Origin: CAYGAW01 sp964492135 | Lineage (GTDB): Bacteria; Chloroflexota; Anaerolineae; UBA7937; B3-Chlor | DNA length: 64,000 bases | NCBI GenBank assembly: GCA_964492135.1 | Contig: CAZBJW010000002.1 | Span: 26,115 to 90,114 of the forward strand | Direction of reading: 5' to 3' | Part shown: positions 28,377-36,973 of the stretch, one piece after another | Numbering within the stretch: position 1 is the stretch's first letter | Layout: every line of letters starts with the position of its first letter | Notes under the pieces: model-generated | The model's input: only the letters and a program-made list of their open reading frames with translations | Databases searched by the model: none | What the model was told of the DNA's origin: nothing | Program-made: the position numbers and the translations under genes

Positions 28377-29069
28377 ATGATGCGCGCCAGAGTGCTACTT
28401 GTGACCGATGACCCCGAAATTGGACGTATCTGGGCCTATGCCTTGGGTGAAATGGGATCGGAGGTGGCCCTGGTAGGGTCCGCTGAGGAGGCCATCACCC
28501 ACTGGACAGATGGAGTCTTCGACCTCATCCTCATCGATGTCCATACCCCCAAACTCGATGGCATCGACCTCTGCCGACGACTACGTGCCGAAGCCGTCAA
28601 CCCTATCCTGCTAATGACACCTAGAGGGGGCGAGGCTCATATTCTGGAAGCCTATCAGGCAGGTGTGGATGAGTGCATCGTCAAGCCCATCAGCCCCGCT
28701 CTCTTCCTCACCAAGGTCAAAACCTGGCTCTGCCGCTCCTGGACCATCCCCACAGAGGCCCTCGATACCCTTCAGGTAGGTGATCTCTATCTAGACCCCG
28801 CCCGACGTCAACTGATAACCCCAACCGGATCCCTTGTCAAACTCACTAACCTGGAGTTCCGCCTCCTTCACCTTCTGATGAGCCACCCAGGTCAGGTGCT
28901 TGGGTCAAATCTCATCATAGACCGTGTATGGGGCTACACTGGCGGTGGCGACACCGTTTTGCTCAAGAACGTGGTTTACCGCCTCCGCCGCAAGATAGAG
29001 CCTGACCCCAGCCAGCCCCGCTACATCCAGACCGTGGCTGGAGAGGGTTACACCTTCCAGCCGAAGTAA
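28377..29069 (+). CDS. OmpR/PhoB-family response regulator RR1
   Basis: A 230-residue two-domain regulator. The receiver (1-115) has acidic residues Asp11/Asp12, phospho-acceptor Asp54 in LILIDVHTP, Thr81 and Lys103. The C-terminal winged helix (about 135-230) has LTNLEFRLLHLLMSHPG, the recognition helix region around LIIDRVWGY and the final YIQTVAGEGYTF. No histidine kinase is adjacent. Tandem ATG codons begin the frame. About 100 bp downstream lies an array of GNGACC repeats, also present after RR2 and RR3, so these probably are its binding sites. RR2 at 31412-32113 is a close paralogue, arguing for a segmental duplication. Confidence 0.93.
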   Translation: MMRARVLLVTDDPEIGRIWAYALGEMGSEVALVGSAEEAITHWTDGVFDLILIDVHTPKLDGIDLCRRLRAEAVNPILLMTPRGGEAHILEAYQAGVDECIVKPISPALFLTKVKTWLCRSWTIPTEALDTLQVGDLYLDPARRQLITPTGSLVKLTNLEFRLLHLLMSHPGQVLGSNLIIDRVWGYTGGGDTVLLKNVVYRLRRKIEPDPSQPRYIQTVAGEGYTFQPK

Positions 29070-29168
29070 CCTCCTCCCCTTTCTTTCCCCTCAATTGGCG
29101 CCGGCATTTGGCAGCCCGATCACTGGCGCTTCCCAGATAAGACCAGAACACCTGTCAGACACAAAATT

Positions 29169-29243
29169 GCGACCGAGAAGGCCATTTTTGCGACCGGTAC
29201 GACCACTTTTGTGACCAGTTTTGTGACCTGGGTATGGTACCAT
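29169..29243 (+). promoter_or_regulatory. GNGACC direct-repeat array 1 and extended -10
   Basis: Five repeats start at 29169, 29190, 29199, 29211 and 29223 (GCGACC, GCGACC, ACGACC, GTGACC, GTGACC). The last two steps are 12 bp. TGGTACCAT at 29235-29243 would be an extended -10. OmpR/PhoB-type activators bind such helically phased direct repeats in place of a -35. Confidence 0.65.
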
Positions 29244-29249
29244 ATTGTG

Positions 29250-29392
29250 GTGATTGAATAGCCAAGAACTACATGGACCGCTTGTCACTGCAATCGTATC
29301 CAGGAGGCGATGAAACAGGGCCTGTAAATGGTCACTTGGGCCTTGGGGAGCCAACAGTGAAACCGACCTGGGAAAAAGGTCGGTTTTTATTT
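29250..29392 (+). ncRNA. Candidate small RNA under array 1
   Basis: The interval between the predicted start near 29250 and a strong terminator at 29360-29392 is about 143 nt and holds no gene. It contains AGGAGGCG-ATG followed by four codons and a stop (MKQGL), which could be a leader peptide. The likeliest reading is a regulator-controlled small RNA; attenuation upstream of the gene at 29546 is an alternative. Confidence 0.4.
29360..29392 (+). terminator. Rho-independent terminator
   Basis: Perfect 10-bp stem AAACCGACCT / AGGTCGGTTT with a 7-nt loop, followed by a T-rich tail (TTATTT). Confidence 0.9.
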
Positions 29393-29545
29393 GCACCAGG
29401 ATATTTTGCCTGATACCTGAGAGGAGGTGATAACGATAAGATCATTTAGGCCGCGGAAAAAAGTGGGGTCCTCTATAACTGGCAGATGAGCCTACGCTAA
29501 CAAACATCACCAGTCAATCAGAAAAACCGAAAGGAAGAAACAATC

Positions 29546-31180
29546 ATGACTATCAAGAATATGACTAGTCGGAGTCTTATAGCAACGGTGGGTCTTGTGC
29601 TGTTAGCCATAAGCCTGCTAAGCGTCACCGTCGCGCTGGCGGATACCCTTGTCTATGACGGCGACATCTTAACCGCCGGTACACAAACAACGGTCAGCCT
29701 CGGCAACCGCACACCGGGCGAGGAGATCTCCCAGACGATCGAAGTCAAATTGATCTGCGATACCAAGAACCACGCCGACCGCGGCACCACGGTGACGGTG
29801 CAGAAGGGCCCGGCCTCATCCGTTCCTGCTGGCGGAGCGCTTAGCATGGGTAGCGTCGTGTTCACAATCCCGAATGATTGGCCCCTGGACACAGCCGGGT
29901 CGGGCACGAATTGTGCAAGCCCAGCGGAAACCCTCACCGCGACCACCCCTGTTACGATTACCGCGCCTTCTTCTCCTGGCTCCTATACCTACGAACTGGC
30001 ACTCGACAAGAGTGTCAGTGACGGAGCACCAGGCCACGTAAAGGACCCAAATCCGCCTAAACTCACTTTTACCCTAACTATCCCAGCCCCGTCCGACACC
30101 ACGCCGCCGACGATCACCTGTACGGTTCCCAGTCAGACAGTTTGGTCCGGCACGGACGTTACTGTCCCTTGCACCGCTTCGGATAGCGGCTCAGGCTTGG
30201 CTAACTCCGCTGATGCCAGCTTCGACCTGACCACCAGTGTGGCGGCAGGCACAGAAACGGCCAGTGCTCTCACCACTTCCCGAACGGTCTGCGATAATGC
30301 CGCAAACTGTGCTACCGCTGGCCCCTACACCTTCAAGGTCGATAAGAAGGCCCCCGTAGTGAGCTGCGGCTCTGCCGATAACATCTGGCACGCCACCGAC
30401 CAGTCGGTCACCTGCACCGCTACCGACAGCGGCTCGGGCTTGGCCAACTCCGCCGATGCCAGCTTCGACCTGACCACCAGCGTGGCGGCCAACGTCGAGA
30501 CCAACAGCGCCTACACCAACAGCAAGGCAGTCCTCGATGCCGTAGGCAACAGCACCACCGCCGGCCCTGTCGGCCCCTTCAAGATCGACAAGAAGCCGCC
30601 CAGCATCACACTCACCACCCCCTCCGATGGCGCTACCTATACACTCAAACAGGCAGCCGCGGCTAACTATAGCTGTGCTGATGACGGCTCGGGTGTGGCT
30701 TCGTGTTCCGGCCCCGTGCCCAACGGCAGCAACATCGACACCGGCTCAGTGGGAGCAAAGACCTTCACAGTGACTGCCACGGACAATGCCGGAAACACGA
30801 CGACGGAGACGACAACCTACTATGTCGCTTACGCCTTCGGCGGCATCCTCCAGCCCATCAATGCGGACGGAAGCAGCATCTTCAAGTTGGGCAGCACCAT
30901 ACCGGTCAAATTCCAGTTGCGAGATGCGCATGGAAACTTTGTCACCAATGCGGTGGCGAAGATTTACGTGAAGAAGATAAGCAATGGCGTGAATGGGACA
31001 GTCTGGGAGGACGCGGTTTCAACCAGCGCCGCCACGACCGGCAATTTCTTCCGCTACGATTACACCAGCAACCAATACATCTTCAACCTGGCCACAAAAC
31101 CCCTATCCGCCGGAACGTGGCAAATCAGAATCGAACTGGATGATGGCACATCACGATCTGTGGACATAAGCCTCAGGTAG
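29546..31180 (+). CDS. Secreted Ig-like protein with C-terminal PxKF domain
   Basis: A 544-residue exported protein. Residues 1-32 form a signal peptide (hydrophobic core, cleavage after VALA). The N-terminal 150 residues are a beta-rich domain of unknown type. Two near-repeated Ig-like units follow, each containing CTASDSGSGLANSADASFDL or a close relative, then a third HYR-like unit with TVTATDNAGN. The last 90 residues match the PxKF family (GSTIPVKFQLRDAHGN). Several cysteine pairs suggest disulfides outside the cell. Such proteins are surface or secreted adhesin-like structures; binding partner unknown. AAAGGAAG precedes the ATG. It lies after the array-1 terminator, so may have a separate promoter. 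Confidence 0.8.
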   Translation: MTIKNMTSRSLIATVGLVLLAISLLSVTVALADTLVYDGDILTAGTQTTVSLGNRTPGEEISQTIEVKLICDTKNHADRGTTVTVQKGPASSVPAGGALSMGSVVFTIPNDWPLDTAGSGTNCASPAETLTATTPVTITAPSSPGSYTYELALDKSVSDGAPGHVKDPNPPKLTFTLTIPAPSDTTPPTITCTVPSQTVWSGTDVTVPCTASDSGSGLANSADASFDLTTSVAAGTETASALTTSRTVCDNAANCATAGPYTFKVDKKAPVVSCGSADNIWHATDQSVTCTATDSGSGLANSADASFDLTTSVAANVETNSAYTNSKAVLDAVGNSTTAGPVGPFKIDKKPPSITLTTPSDGATYTLKQAAAANYSCADDGSGVASCSGPVPNGSNIDTGSVGAKTFTVTATDNAGNTTTETTTYYVAYAFGGILQPINADGSSIFKLGSTIPVKFQLRDAHGNFVTNAVAKIYVKKISNGVNGTVWEDAVSTSAATTGNFFRYDYTSNQYIFNLATKPLSAGTWQIRIELDDGTSRSVDISLR

Positions 31181-31256
31181 GAGGTTTGCTGCGGCCAGCC
31201 CAAGAGTAAGCGCAAACTTCAAGTTCACGAAGTAGGAGGAAGAGCCTTGCTTTACC

Positions 31257-31287
31257 GGGGAGTGCCGGTCGTGAGCCGGCGCTCCCC
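31257..31287. terminator. Hairpin downstream of the PxKF-protein gene
   Basis: GGGGAG and GCCGG pair with CCGGC and CTCCCC around a 7-nt loop, with one G-T pair. No U-run follows. It begins a series of three palindromic elements (31257-31287, 31292-31314, 31326-31343). Confidence 0.55.
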
Positions 31288-31291
31288 ACCT

Positions 31292-31314
31292 CTCTGGAAT
31301 GGCAGCTTCCAGAG
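31292..31314. repeat. Perfect 8-bp inverted repeat
   Basis: CTCTGGAA - TGGCAGC - TTCCAGAG, lying 4 bp after the preceding hairpin, upstream of RR2. Possibly a second termination or operator structure. Confidence 0.6.
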
Positions 31315-31325
31315 CGCGCTGAGGT

Positions 31326-31343
31326 GGCAAGCGATCGCTTGCC
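31326..31343. repeat. 18-bp perfect palindrome containing GCGATCGC
   Basis: GGCAAGCGATCGCTTGCC is fully self-complementary with no loop, more like a protein-binding site than an RNA hairpin. It lies about 70 bp before the RR2 start codon. Confidence 0.6.
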
Positions 31344-31411
31344 GCTTTGCCTAATCGGTTTTTGCGTATCCTAACCAGAAGTAAGACTAAGGAGTAGTGG
31401 GTGCTTAGACA

Positions 31412-32113
31412 ATGAACGCCAGAACGTTGCTCGTTAGCGACGACCCCGAAACAGCAAAGATTTGGGCCTACACCTTGGGTGAAATGGGGGTGCAGGCTGT
31501 CCTGGCAGGATCGGCCCAAGAAGCCTTAGACCGATGGGCGGAGGGCGTATGCGACCTGATCCTCATCGATGTTCATACCCCCCAACTCGATGGGATCGAC
31601 CTTTGCCGAAGGTTACGAGCCGAGACCGTCAACCCTATCCTGCTATTCACTCCCACCGCTGATGAGGCTCATCTCCAAGAGGCCTATCAGGCAGGCGTGG
31701 ATGAGTGTATCGTCAAGCCCATCGATCCCACCCTTTTCCGAGCCAAGGTGAGGGCTTGGCTCCGTCGCTCCTAGACGGCCCCAGCAGGGGGGCAGGCGTA
31801 AGCCCTGGATAGCCTTCAGGTGGGCGATCTCCGGTTAGCCCCCGCCCGACGAGAAGTGATCACCACAACCGGATCGGCTGTCAAACTCACCAACCTGGAG
31901 TTCCGCCTCCTTCACCTTCTGATGAGCCACCCAGGTCAGGTGCTTGGGTCAAATCTCATCATAGACCGTGTATGGGGCTACACCGGCGGTGGCGACACCG
32001 TTTTGCTCAAAAACCTGGTTTACTGCCTCCGTCGCAAGATAGAGCCCGACCCCAGCCAACCCCGCTACATCCAAACGGTGGCTGGAGAGGGTTACTCTTT
32101 CCAGCCGAATTGA
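31412..32113 (+). pseudogene. OmpR/PhoB-family response regulator RR2, interrupted by two in-frame stops
   Basis: Close paralogue of RR1. The receiver (31412-31774, 120 residues, Asp53 acceptor) ends at TAG 31772-31774, where RR1 has TGG. In the same frame a TAA follows at 31799-31801, then the DNA-binding domain resumes and runs to 32113 with every motif intact (LTNLEFRLLHLL to GEGYSF). Both stops lie in the interdomain linker. An in-frame GTG at 31820 could start a separate 97-residue DNA-binding protein, but no ribosome site is seen. It is either a recent pseudogene or a split regulator whose halves are made separately. Confidence 0.8.
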
Positions 32114-32197
32114 CTTTCTTGCTTCTCTTTTCCCTCACCGTGCCTGAAACCCCGACTTCCCCCGGATGAGGAAAGACAGCCCACCATCCAGAAAATT

Positions 32198-32272
32198 GCG
32201 ACCAGAAAGGCCATTTTGCGACCGGCTGCGACCACTTTTGAGACCGGTTCTGCGACTCGGATGTGGTATAGT
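32198..32272 (+). promoter_or_regulatory. GNGACC direct-repeat array 2 and extended -10
   Basis: Repeats begin at 32198, 32218, 32228, 32240 and 32252 (GCGACC x3, GAGACC, GCGACT). TGGTATAGT at 32264-32272 is an extended -10 at the same spacing as in array 1, and the sequence between last repeat and -10 is also similar. It reads into the lipoprotein gene at 32328. Confidence 0.7.
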
Positions 32273-32327
32273 TCCAATTGGCCACCGGGGAGCCTGGTAG
32301 ATACCACTTACCACTGGAGGATGAACG

Positions 32328-32960
32328 ATGAAGGGAACCAGATCAATGTGGTTTCTTTGCCTGTTCGCGCTGATCTTTCTATTGTCAGCCTGTCAAACTA
32401 CCCGCATTCAAGAAACGCAGTCTGAAGGGCTGCAAATATACACTGGTAAAGGGCTCTCGCTTCAGTACCCAGCCAATGCCCGGGTAGAAAGCGTTTCTAC
32501 AGACCCTGCTGCAAAGGATGAGATTCACATTGTCGGCCCCGAGGCTTGGGTCAAACCAGGTGATGCGGATTGGGTCTACAGTGGCCCAGCCTATGAAATG
32601 ATCATACAAACCCACGACAACCCTGATAGGCTGGATGCAGAAGCGTGGGCCCGGAACCATATCCTGACCTCTTGGCAACAGGCTAAGGAGCAGGGTGAGC
32701 CGATTATGGGGCCACCTGTATCTGAGAACGGAGAGATCATTGAACAACAGGTGGGTCGTTTGACTGTGGCCGGCCACGCCGCTTTCTGGGCCAACTTCTT
32801 GGCTGGTGACTCCTATCGCCGGACGTTCTTCCTGGCCAACAAGTGTCAGGTTGCAGCACTGAGTTTCTACGACTATCCCTTGGAAAATCAGCCACTGGCG
32901 ATGGTTCAAGAGGATGTATATGCGTTGATGATGAGCACATTTCGCTTCGAGAACAGGTGA
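32328..32960 (+). CDS. Lipoprotein of unknown function, probable target of array 2
   Basis: A 210-residue protein with a lipoprotein signal ending in LLSA-Cys22. The mature part begins with YTGKGLSLQYPANARVES, resembling the compact fold of small stress-type lipoproteins with a hydrophobic beta core, and ends with a segment typical of such domains (DVYALMMSTFRFE). No catalytic motif is evident. GGAGG at 32316-32320 serves the ATG. The start is about 50 nt downstream of the array-2 promoter, so this is the clearest candidate target of the adjacent response regulator. Role is unknown; envelope sensing or stress is a guess. Confidence 0.8.
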   Translation: MKGTRSMWFLCLFALIFLLSACQTTRIQETQSEGLQIYTGKGLSLQYPANARVESVSTDPAAKDEIHIVGPEAWVKPGDADWVYSGPAYEMIIQTHDNPDRLDAEAWARNHILTSWQQAKEQGEPIMGPPVSENGEIIEQQVGRLTVAGHAAFWANFLAGDSYRRTFFLANKCQVAALSFYDYPLENQPLAMVQEDVYALMMSTFRFENR

Positions 32961-33159
32961 ACGTGAATGACCTTGGCTTGAGAGCCGCCATTTCGACGAA
33001 CGGCCTGTTGCTGCCTCGGGTTTCACCAAATCAGGCCAGGAACCAGAGCCGTTATTCCTATCCCAGGGCTCGGTGACGCTCGATAAGACACCCGGCCCCG
33101 AACAGAGATGAGGCAGTGCTGCAACTTACAGGCTCCAAGACGTGTTGGCCTCTATCGCT
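32961..33159. other. Intergenic DNA, no gene recognised
   Basis: Nothing coding or structural that I can support in this stretch; the next structured element is the hairpin at 33160-33186. Confidence 0.4.
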
Positions 33160-33186
33160 CTGTCCAACTGAGGGGAAATTGGACAG
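33160..33186. other. Hairpin upstream of a propeller lipoprotein gene
   Basis: CTGTCCAA and TTGGACAG form a perfect 8-bp stem around an 11-nt loop. It could end transcription of the preceding gene or form a leader structure; no U-run follows. Confidence 0.4.
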
Positions 33187-33288
33187 GAGGAAGAATCATG
33201 AGATAGGTGAGCAAGAAGAATGGGAATCTACAAGTCCATTTGGTTTGTTGCGCCGATCTCTCAAAAGCAGCAAAGGAGGTATGTTCCA

Positions 33289-35595
33289 ATGAAAGCGAAG
33301 CAGTTTGGTTTCTTCGTATTCAGCGTGGCGATGGTAGTGGCTATAGTCTTGGCTGGATGCAGACCTTCGAGGCCGTCGCCGATTCCCTCCGAGGTGCCTA
33401 GTCCGACAGCCCTGGTGCCGACAGCCACTCCACCGCAAATGATACCTCCTACTGTCACCCCTTCTCCCACTCCGGCCGTCGCCCCCGGTATCCTACACCT
33501 TGATTGCTCCAGCGTTACCCCCTTTGCCCCTGGCTGCCTGGACCAGGCCCGTCCGCCTGAACTGGCCTCTATGGTTACGTTCCTCGGCATAATCCCGCCT
33601 CCCGGTCCGGTGACCGTCGCCGCCTGGAGCCCGGACGGAACTCGCCTGGCCTATACCTCGGTCAACCCCGATGGCTGGAGCAGGGTGCAGGTACGCCAGT
33701 CGCCCGATTTCGGCCTGGTGAGCCGATGGCGAGCAGCGTTCGTCTCTGACCTGATCTGGATACCCAGCGGGGAGGCGTTGCTCTTCGTCTTCGACCGAGG
33801 CGACACCACGAGCATAGGCCTGGCTCGCCTCGGAGAGGCCGACTGGCAAGACCTATTGCCTGGAGGGAAGGCTGTTTTGGCTGTGAGCCTGGCCAAGAAC
33901 TTCGTGAACTGGTCGGACGAAGATGTCCTCACCTTCCAAGTGGGCTGCGGCACCGGCTGTTCGACCCTCTATGCCCTGGAGATTGCCACTGGCGACCTGC
34001 GTCCGCTGGTCAACGCGTGGGGTGAACCTGACGCCCCTTATGCTAACGTCTTCGCCACCGTCTACCTTTTCAGCCCCAACCAGCGCTGGCTGGCCGCGAC
34101 TAACTGGGGCACCGGCCTGCCCAAGGCGATGGTACTGGAGTGGCCCGGCCCCGCTGAGTCCCTCGACCTCTCGGCTCGCCTCGACGACCGATACACCGAG
34201 GCCCAATCTTGGATGGGTGGTTCCCTGGCCTTCGTCGCTTATCCGCCCGGTGAGCCAGATGACTGGCCCCTCCCGCTGCAACCCGCTCTATACATCTGGG
34301 ATGGGGACACTGAGGTGATGCGCCGCGTGGCATCGGGCGCTCTCCGCGCCCTCTTCTCTCCTAACAGCGATCGTCTGGCGGTTCTCTTCGTGGGGGAGCC
34401 CCGGACAAATGAAAAGGGGCAGATCGAATCCGATGGCTCTGTGCCACACCTGGGCCTCTTTAACTGGCCCGAGGGCCGGCTTCTGGCAACCTATCCGGTG
34501 AGCACAAAGGGTATCAGTGATCTCTTCGACTTGTGGCGTCTGCCAACACCGATATGGGCGCGTCACGGCAGAGCGCTGGCCTTCCAGCCGGCAGAGGGCG
34601 GCCTGGCCTTGATGGGCCAGGACGGGGATGTGTGGCCCATTCTGACAGGCAAAGTGGTGAACTGGGTCGACTGGGGCGACGACAACTTGGCGCTGCTCTT
34701 GGATGAAGAGATATGGCTAGTGAGAGGGTCGGTGCAAATGCCGACATCTGGCACTCGCACCTACACCGACGCTGTTCTGGGTATCGCCTTGGATATCCCG
34801 GCCAAGTGGGAGGTATACGGCTTTCAAGGTGCAGAGGCCCATATTGTGGCCCTAGATACGATAGGCACGGCGCAGGGTGTCCTCACCTTTTCGGTCATCG
34901 GTCCTGACACACTAGACTCGACCCTGGAGGAGGTGAAACGCGGAGCCTGGGGGCCGCACATCCGCGCAGTAGAGTCAGTGCACCTGGGCGAGTTTGAGGC
35001 TCTGCGCCTGGAATTGACGCCAGGGGAAGAGCGACCGCCGGTGGTCTGGCTGCTGGTAACCCCGTCGGGCCTGGGGATGGGCTTCACCCCTGACAACGAC
35101 CTTGCTCTCGCTGAGCCAATGTTGGCCACGCTGAAGGCTGTGCCTGTCCTAGAACCGTGGGAGGCCATCACGCCCACGCCGTCAACAGGCGATGATCTAA
35201 AAAGGGCACGTGAAGACCTGATCGCCTTCTTCTCGCTGCTGCACGCCCAGCGCTACGGCGAGGCCACCAACTACTATGGCGGCACTTATGATATTCTCAG
35301 AGATTGGAACCCAACGGTCGCTCGAGACGATCGCGCCACACTCTTCAAAAACGGATGCACCATCAACCGCCTAATGTGTCTCAGGATAAGGACAATCGTG
35401 CGCGAAGAGCAGGTGTCACCGACTGAGCTCAGATTTACAGTTGAGTTCATGAATGATGATGGAACTCTATTCGTGCTTGGTCCGTGTTGCGGGGCGACTG
35501 AAGAGGAGATTCCTCCGCAAACAGAATTCACATTTTCAGTGAAGAAGGTTGATGGTAGGTGCCTCGTTCAAGATTTGCCAGTTTATGTACCTTAA
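33289..35595 (+). CDS. Large lipoprotein with beta-propeller-like domain
   Basis: The 768-residue product begins at ATG 33289, which has AAAGGAGG upstream; a longer frame from 33220 lacks this and would bury the signal peptide. The signal ends in VLAG-Cys24, followed by a Pro/Ser/Thr-rich spacer. Repeats such as AWSPDGTRLAYTS and FSPNSDRLAVLF identify a TolB/WD40-like propeller covering roughly residues 100-480. A second region (about 490-620) resembles a small lipoprotein fold, and the C-terminal 130 residues form a separate cysteine-containing domain. It should be a surface binding or scaffold lipoprotein; no enzyme motif is visible. Confidence 0.75.
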   Translation: MKAKQFGFFVFSVAMVVAIVLAGCRPSRPSPIPSEVPSPTALVPTATPPQMIPPTVTPSPTPAVAPGILHLDCSSVTPFAPGCLDQARPPELASMVTFLGIIPPPGPVTVAAWSPDGTRLAYTSVNPDGWSRVQVRQSPDFGLVSRWRAAFVSDLIWIPSGEALLFVFDRGDTTSIGLARLGEADWQDLLPGGKAVLAVSLAKNFVNWSDEDVLTFQVGCGTGCSTLYALEIATGDLRPLVNAWGEPDAPYANVFATVYLFSPNQRWLAATNWGTGLPKAMVLEWPGPAESLDLSARLDDRYTEAQSWMGGSLAFVAYPPGEPDDWPLPLQPALYIWDGDTEVMRRVASGALRALFSPNSDRLAVLFVGEPRTNEKGQIESDGSVPHLGLFNWPEGRLLATYPVSTKGISDLFDLWRLPTPIWARHGRALAFQPAEGGLALMGQDGDVWPILTGKVVNWVDWGDDNLALLLDEEIWLVRGSVQMPTSGTRTYTDAVLGIALDIPAKWEVYGFQGAEAHIVALDTIGTAQGVLTFSVIGPDTLDSTLEEVKRGAWGPHIRAVESVHLGEFEALRLELTPGEERPPVVWLLVTPSGLGMGFTPDNDLALAEPMLATLKAVPVLEPWEAITPTPSTGDDLKRAREDLIAFFSLLHAQRYGEATNYYGGTYDILRDWNPTVARDDRATLFKNGCTINRLMCLRIRTIVREEQVSPTELRFTVEFMNDDGTLFVLGPCCGATEEEIPPQTEFTFSVKKVDGRCLVQDLPVYVP

Positions 35596-35623
35596 CAAGC
35601 TTAGTGACTGGAGGTACCTGAAT

Positions 35624-35851
35624 GTGATTAGCATTGACTGGACAGTGCGTGCGGCGCAGGCTGCAAACTTTCTCATCCTGGCAGGGTGGCTGGTTCTGGT
35701 CATCGCGGCCCTGACACGCCTTCGCCGCTGTCAATTGGACGAGGCTGCGCGTGTTCTGTGGGTGGTGGTCGTCGTCCTAGTCCCATTTATGGGGGCATTA
35801 GCGTTCTTCATAGTGAGTCCTGGAAGGCCGCGGCCGGGTGAAAAGCAGTGA
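35624..35851 (+). CDS. Small PLDc_N-type membrane protein
   Basis: A 75-residue protein with two hydrophobic helices matching the phospholipase-D N-terminal (PLDc_N) family, including VPFMGALAFFIV. The GTG at 35624 has GGAGG 8-9 nt upstream and is preferred over an ATG at 35549 that overlaps the preceding gene. Such proteins are common orphan membrane proteins or accessory subunits; function unknown. Confidence 0.65.
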   Translation: MISIDWTVRAAQAANFLILAGWLVLVIAALTRLRRCQLDEAARVLWVVVVVLVPFMGALAFFIVSPGRPRPGEKQ

Positions 35852-35999
35852 CCTTGGCCCACTTAGCATTGGCGCCGTTCCTGCGGCCCTGCAGCACTTT
35901 TGCGCCATCCCGTTTTCCAGGCACACCATTCTTTGACAGAAGACAAGCCATGCGCAACGGTGATCGGATGAATCCCTATGCAGTATGGAGGGAAGGCAA

Positions 36000-36134
36000 A
36001 TGAAGACGAAAGCCATAGTGGTGGTGGGTGGAGCCTTGACCACCCTATTCTCAGGGGCTATTGCTTTTGTGATCTTGGACAACATCTATTGGAGCAACTT
36101 GCCCTTGCTGCAGACTGGGCTGGCACCGTACTAA
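36000..36134 (+). pseudogene. Small membrane protein, probably frameshifted
   Basis: A 44-residue frame (MKTKAIVVVGG...) with GGAGGGAAGG upstream and one good membrane helix. Just before its stop, another forward frame contains a second helix (GTVLIALWAVGGGLGAYV) ending at 36202. Joining the frames near 36105-36125 would give a normal two-helix protein of about 65-70 residues, so a single-base frameshift is likely. Alternatively the first 44 residues are a genuine short protein. Confidence 0.5.
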
Positions 36135-36202
36135 TCGCTCTTTGGGCGGTCGGTGGGGGATTAGGCGCTTACGTGACGCGAATTTGCCTCTTGCGTCGGT
36201 AG

Positions 36203-36509
36203 CCTCGCTTCCCCTTTCATCAACACACCCTCGCCCCCCGTGCCTGGACTACAGCTTTGCTCACACGGGGGAGAGGACCTCTCGGCCACTGCAAGACACT
36301 AGTGGCTCATCGTACAACTTCGACATCGCAGTACGGCAGATACCCGTGCGTCTCTCTCCCAAGAGGTTGAAGGCAAGGATCGCCGAGAAGGCTGAGCGAT
36401 ACACCTTACATGAGGTAGAATTGCTAGCGTCGTGGTTCTCAGAAACGCGCCACTCTCTTCTTGCTAGGCACTTGCTGATCTCGTCACGGAGGGTGAGATG
36501 ATCGACTAG
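36203..36509. other. Unassigned decayed stretch
   Basis: A forward frame at 36142-36501 contains a plausible helical segment (KAERYTLHEVELLASWFSE) but no recognisable family and no clear start. I leave it unassigned. Confidence 0.3.
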
Positions 36510-36728
36510 AAACCCTGCTCGCGGCTAGCAACGCAGCCGAGCGTCCCGCTTCACGAGTGGTTGAACGACACCGATGTCGCCACACGGATTCAAGAAGCTG
36601 ACTTCGACACCACACGGGTGATTGCCATCTTCCGCGGGAGAATGGGAAGCAGCGGCTACGGCATCGCTGTTCAGGCCGAGAAACTCCTCCATCTCGTATC
36701 GGCTTTCCCTTCAACGCTTGTTAGATGA
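36510..36728 (+). pseudogene. PrcB C-terminal-like fragment fused to the dispersed tract
   Basis: A short frame after an in-frame TAG reads WLNDTDVATRIQEADFDTTR then VIAIFRGRMGSSGYGI, resembling the start of the PrcB C-terminal (protease-complex subunit) domain. After about 25 residues it runs into the dispersed tract (36678-36724) and ends. The rest of the domain is absent. Recognition rests on a short match, so moderate confidence. Confidence 0.4.
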
Positions 36729-36868
36729 GGAGGTTCCCTTCAAGGCTGTCTTGCCGCGGACGACGCGAGTCATTCCCATTCAGTTACCCAAAAGCTCTCA
36801 CTAAGTCCTGCCCCACGAGGGTGTGGCAACCGTGCGGCTGAGGAGAGTCAGCCATTGCATATGGGCAG

Positions 36869-36897
36869 TTGTCGTATGAGTCAATCTCTCCTACAAT
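36869..36897 (+). promoter_or_regulatory. Promoter candidate for the truncated permease
   Basis: TTGTCG at 36869-36874, 17-bp spacer and TACAAT at 36892-36897, about 77 bp upstream of the permease start. Confidence 0.55.
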
Positions 36898-36973
36898 TAA
36901 TATGCAAGAATCACTCGGATAGAACGATTTACGCATCATTGTCGGTGTGTGCGCACAACCACGAGGAAGCTTT

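Noticed and set aside
29425..29436. Strong AGGAGGTGAT Shine-Dalgarno sequence
   Set aside because: No ATG, GTG or TTG lies at a suitable distance downstream, so no gene is called from it.
31772..31801. UAG/UAA recoding (pyrrolysine or readthrough) in RR2
   Set aside because: Two different stops in a non-conserved linker argue for nonsense mutations or domain splitting; no recoding signal is seen.
33187..33207. AGGAGG followed by ATG-AGA-TAG
   Set aside because: A two-codon frame; possible leader but no evidence beyond the motif.
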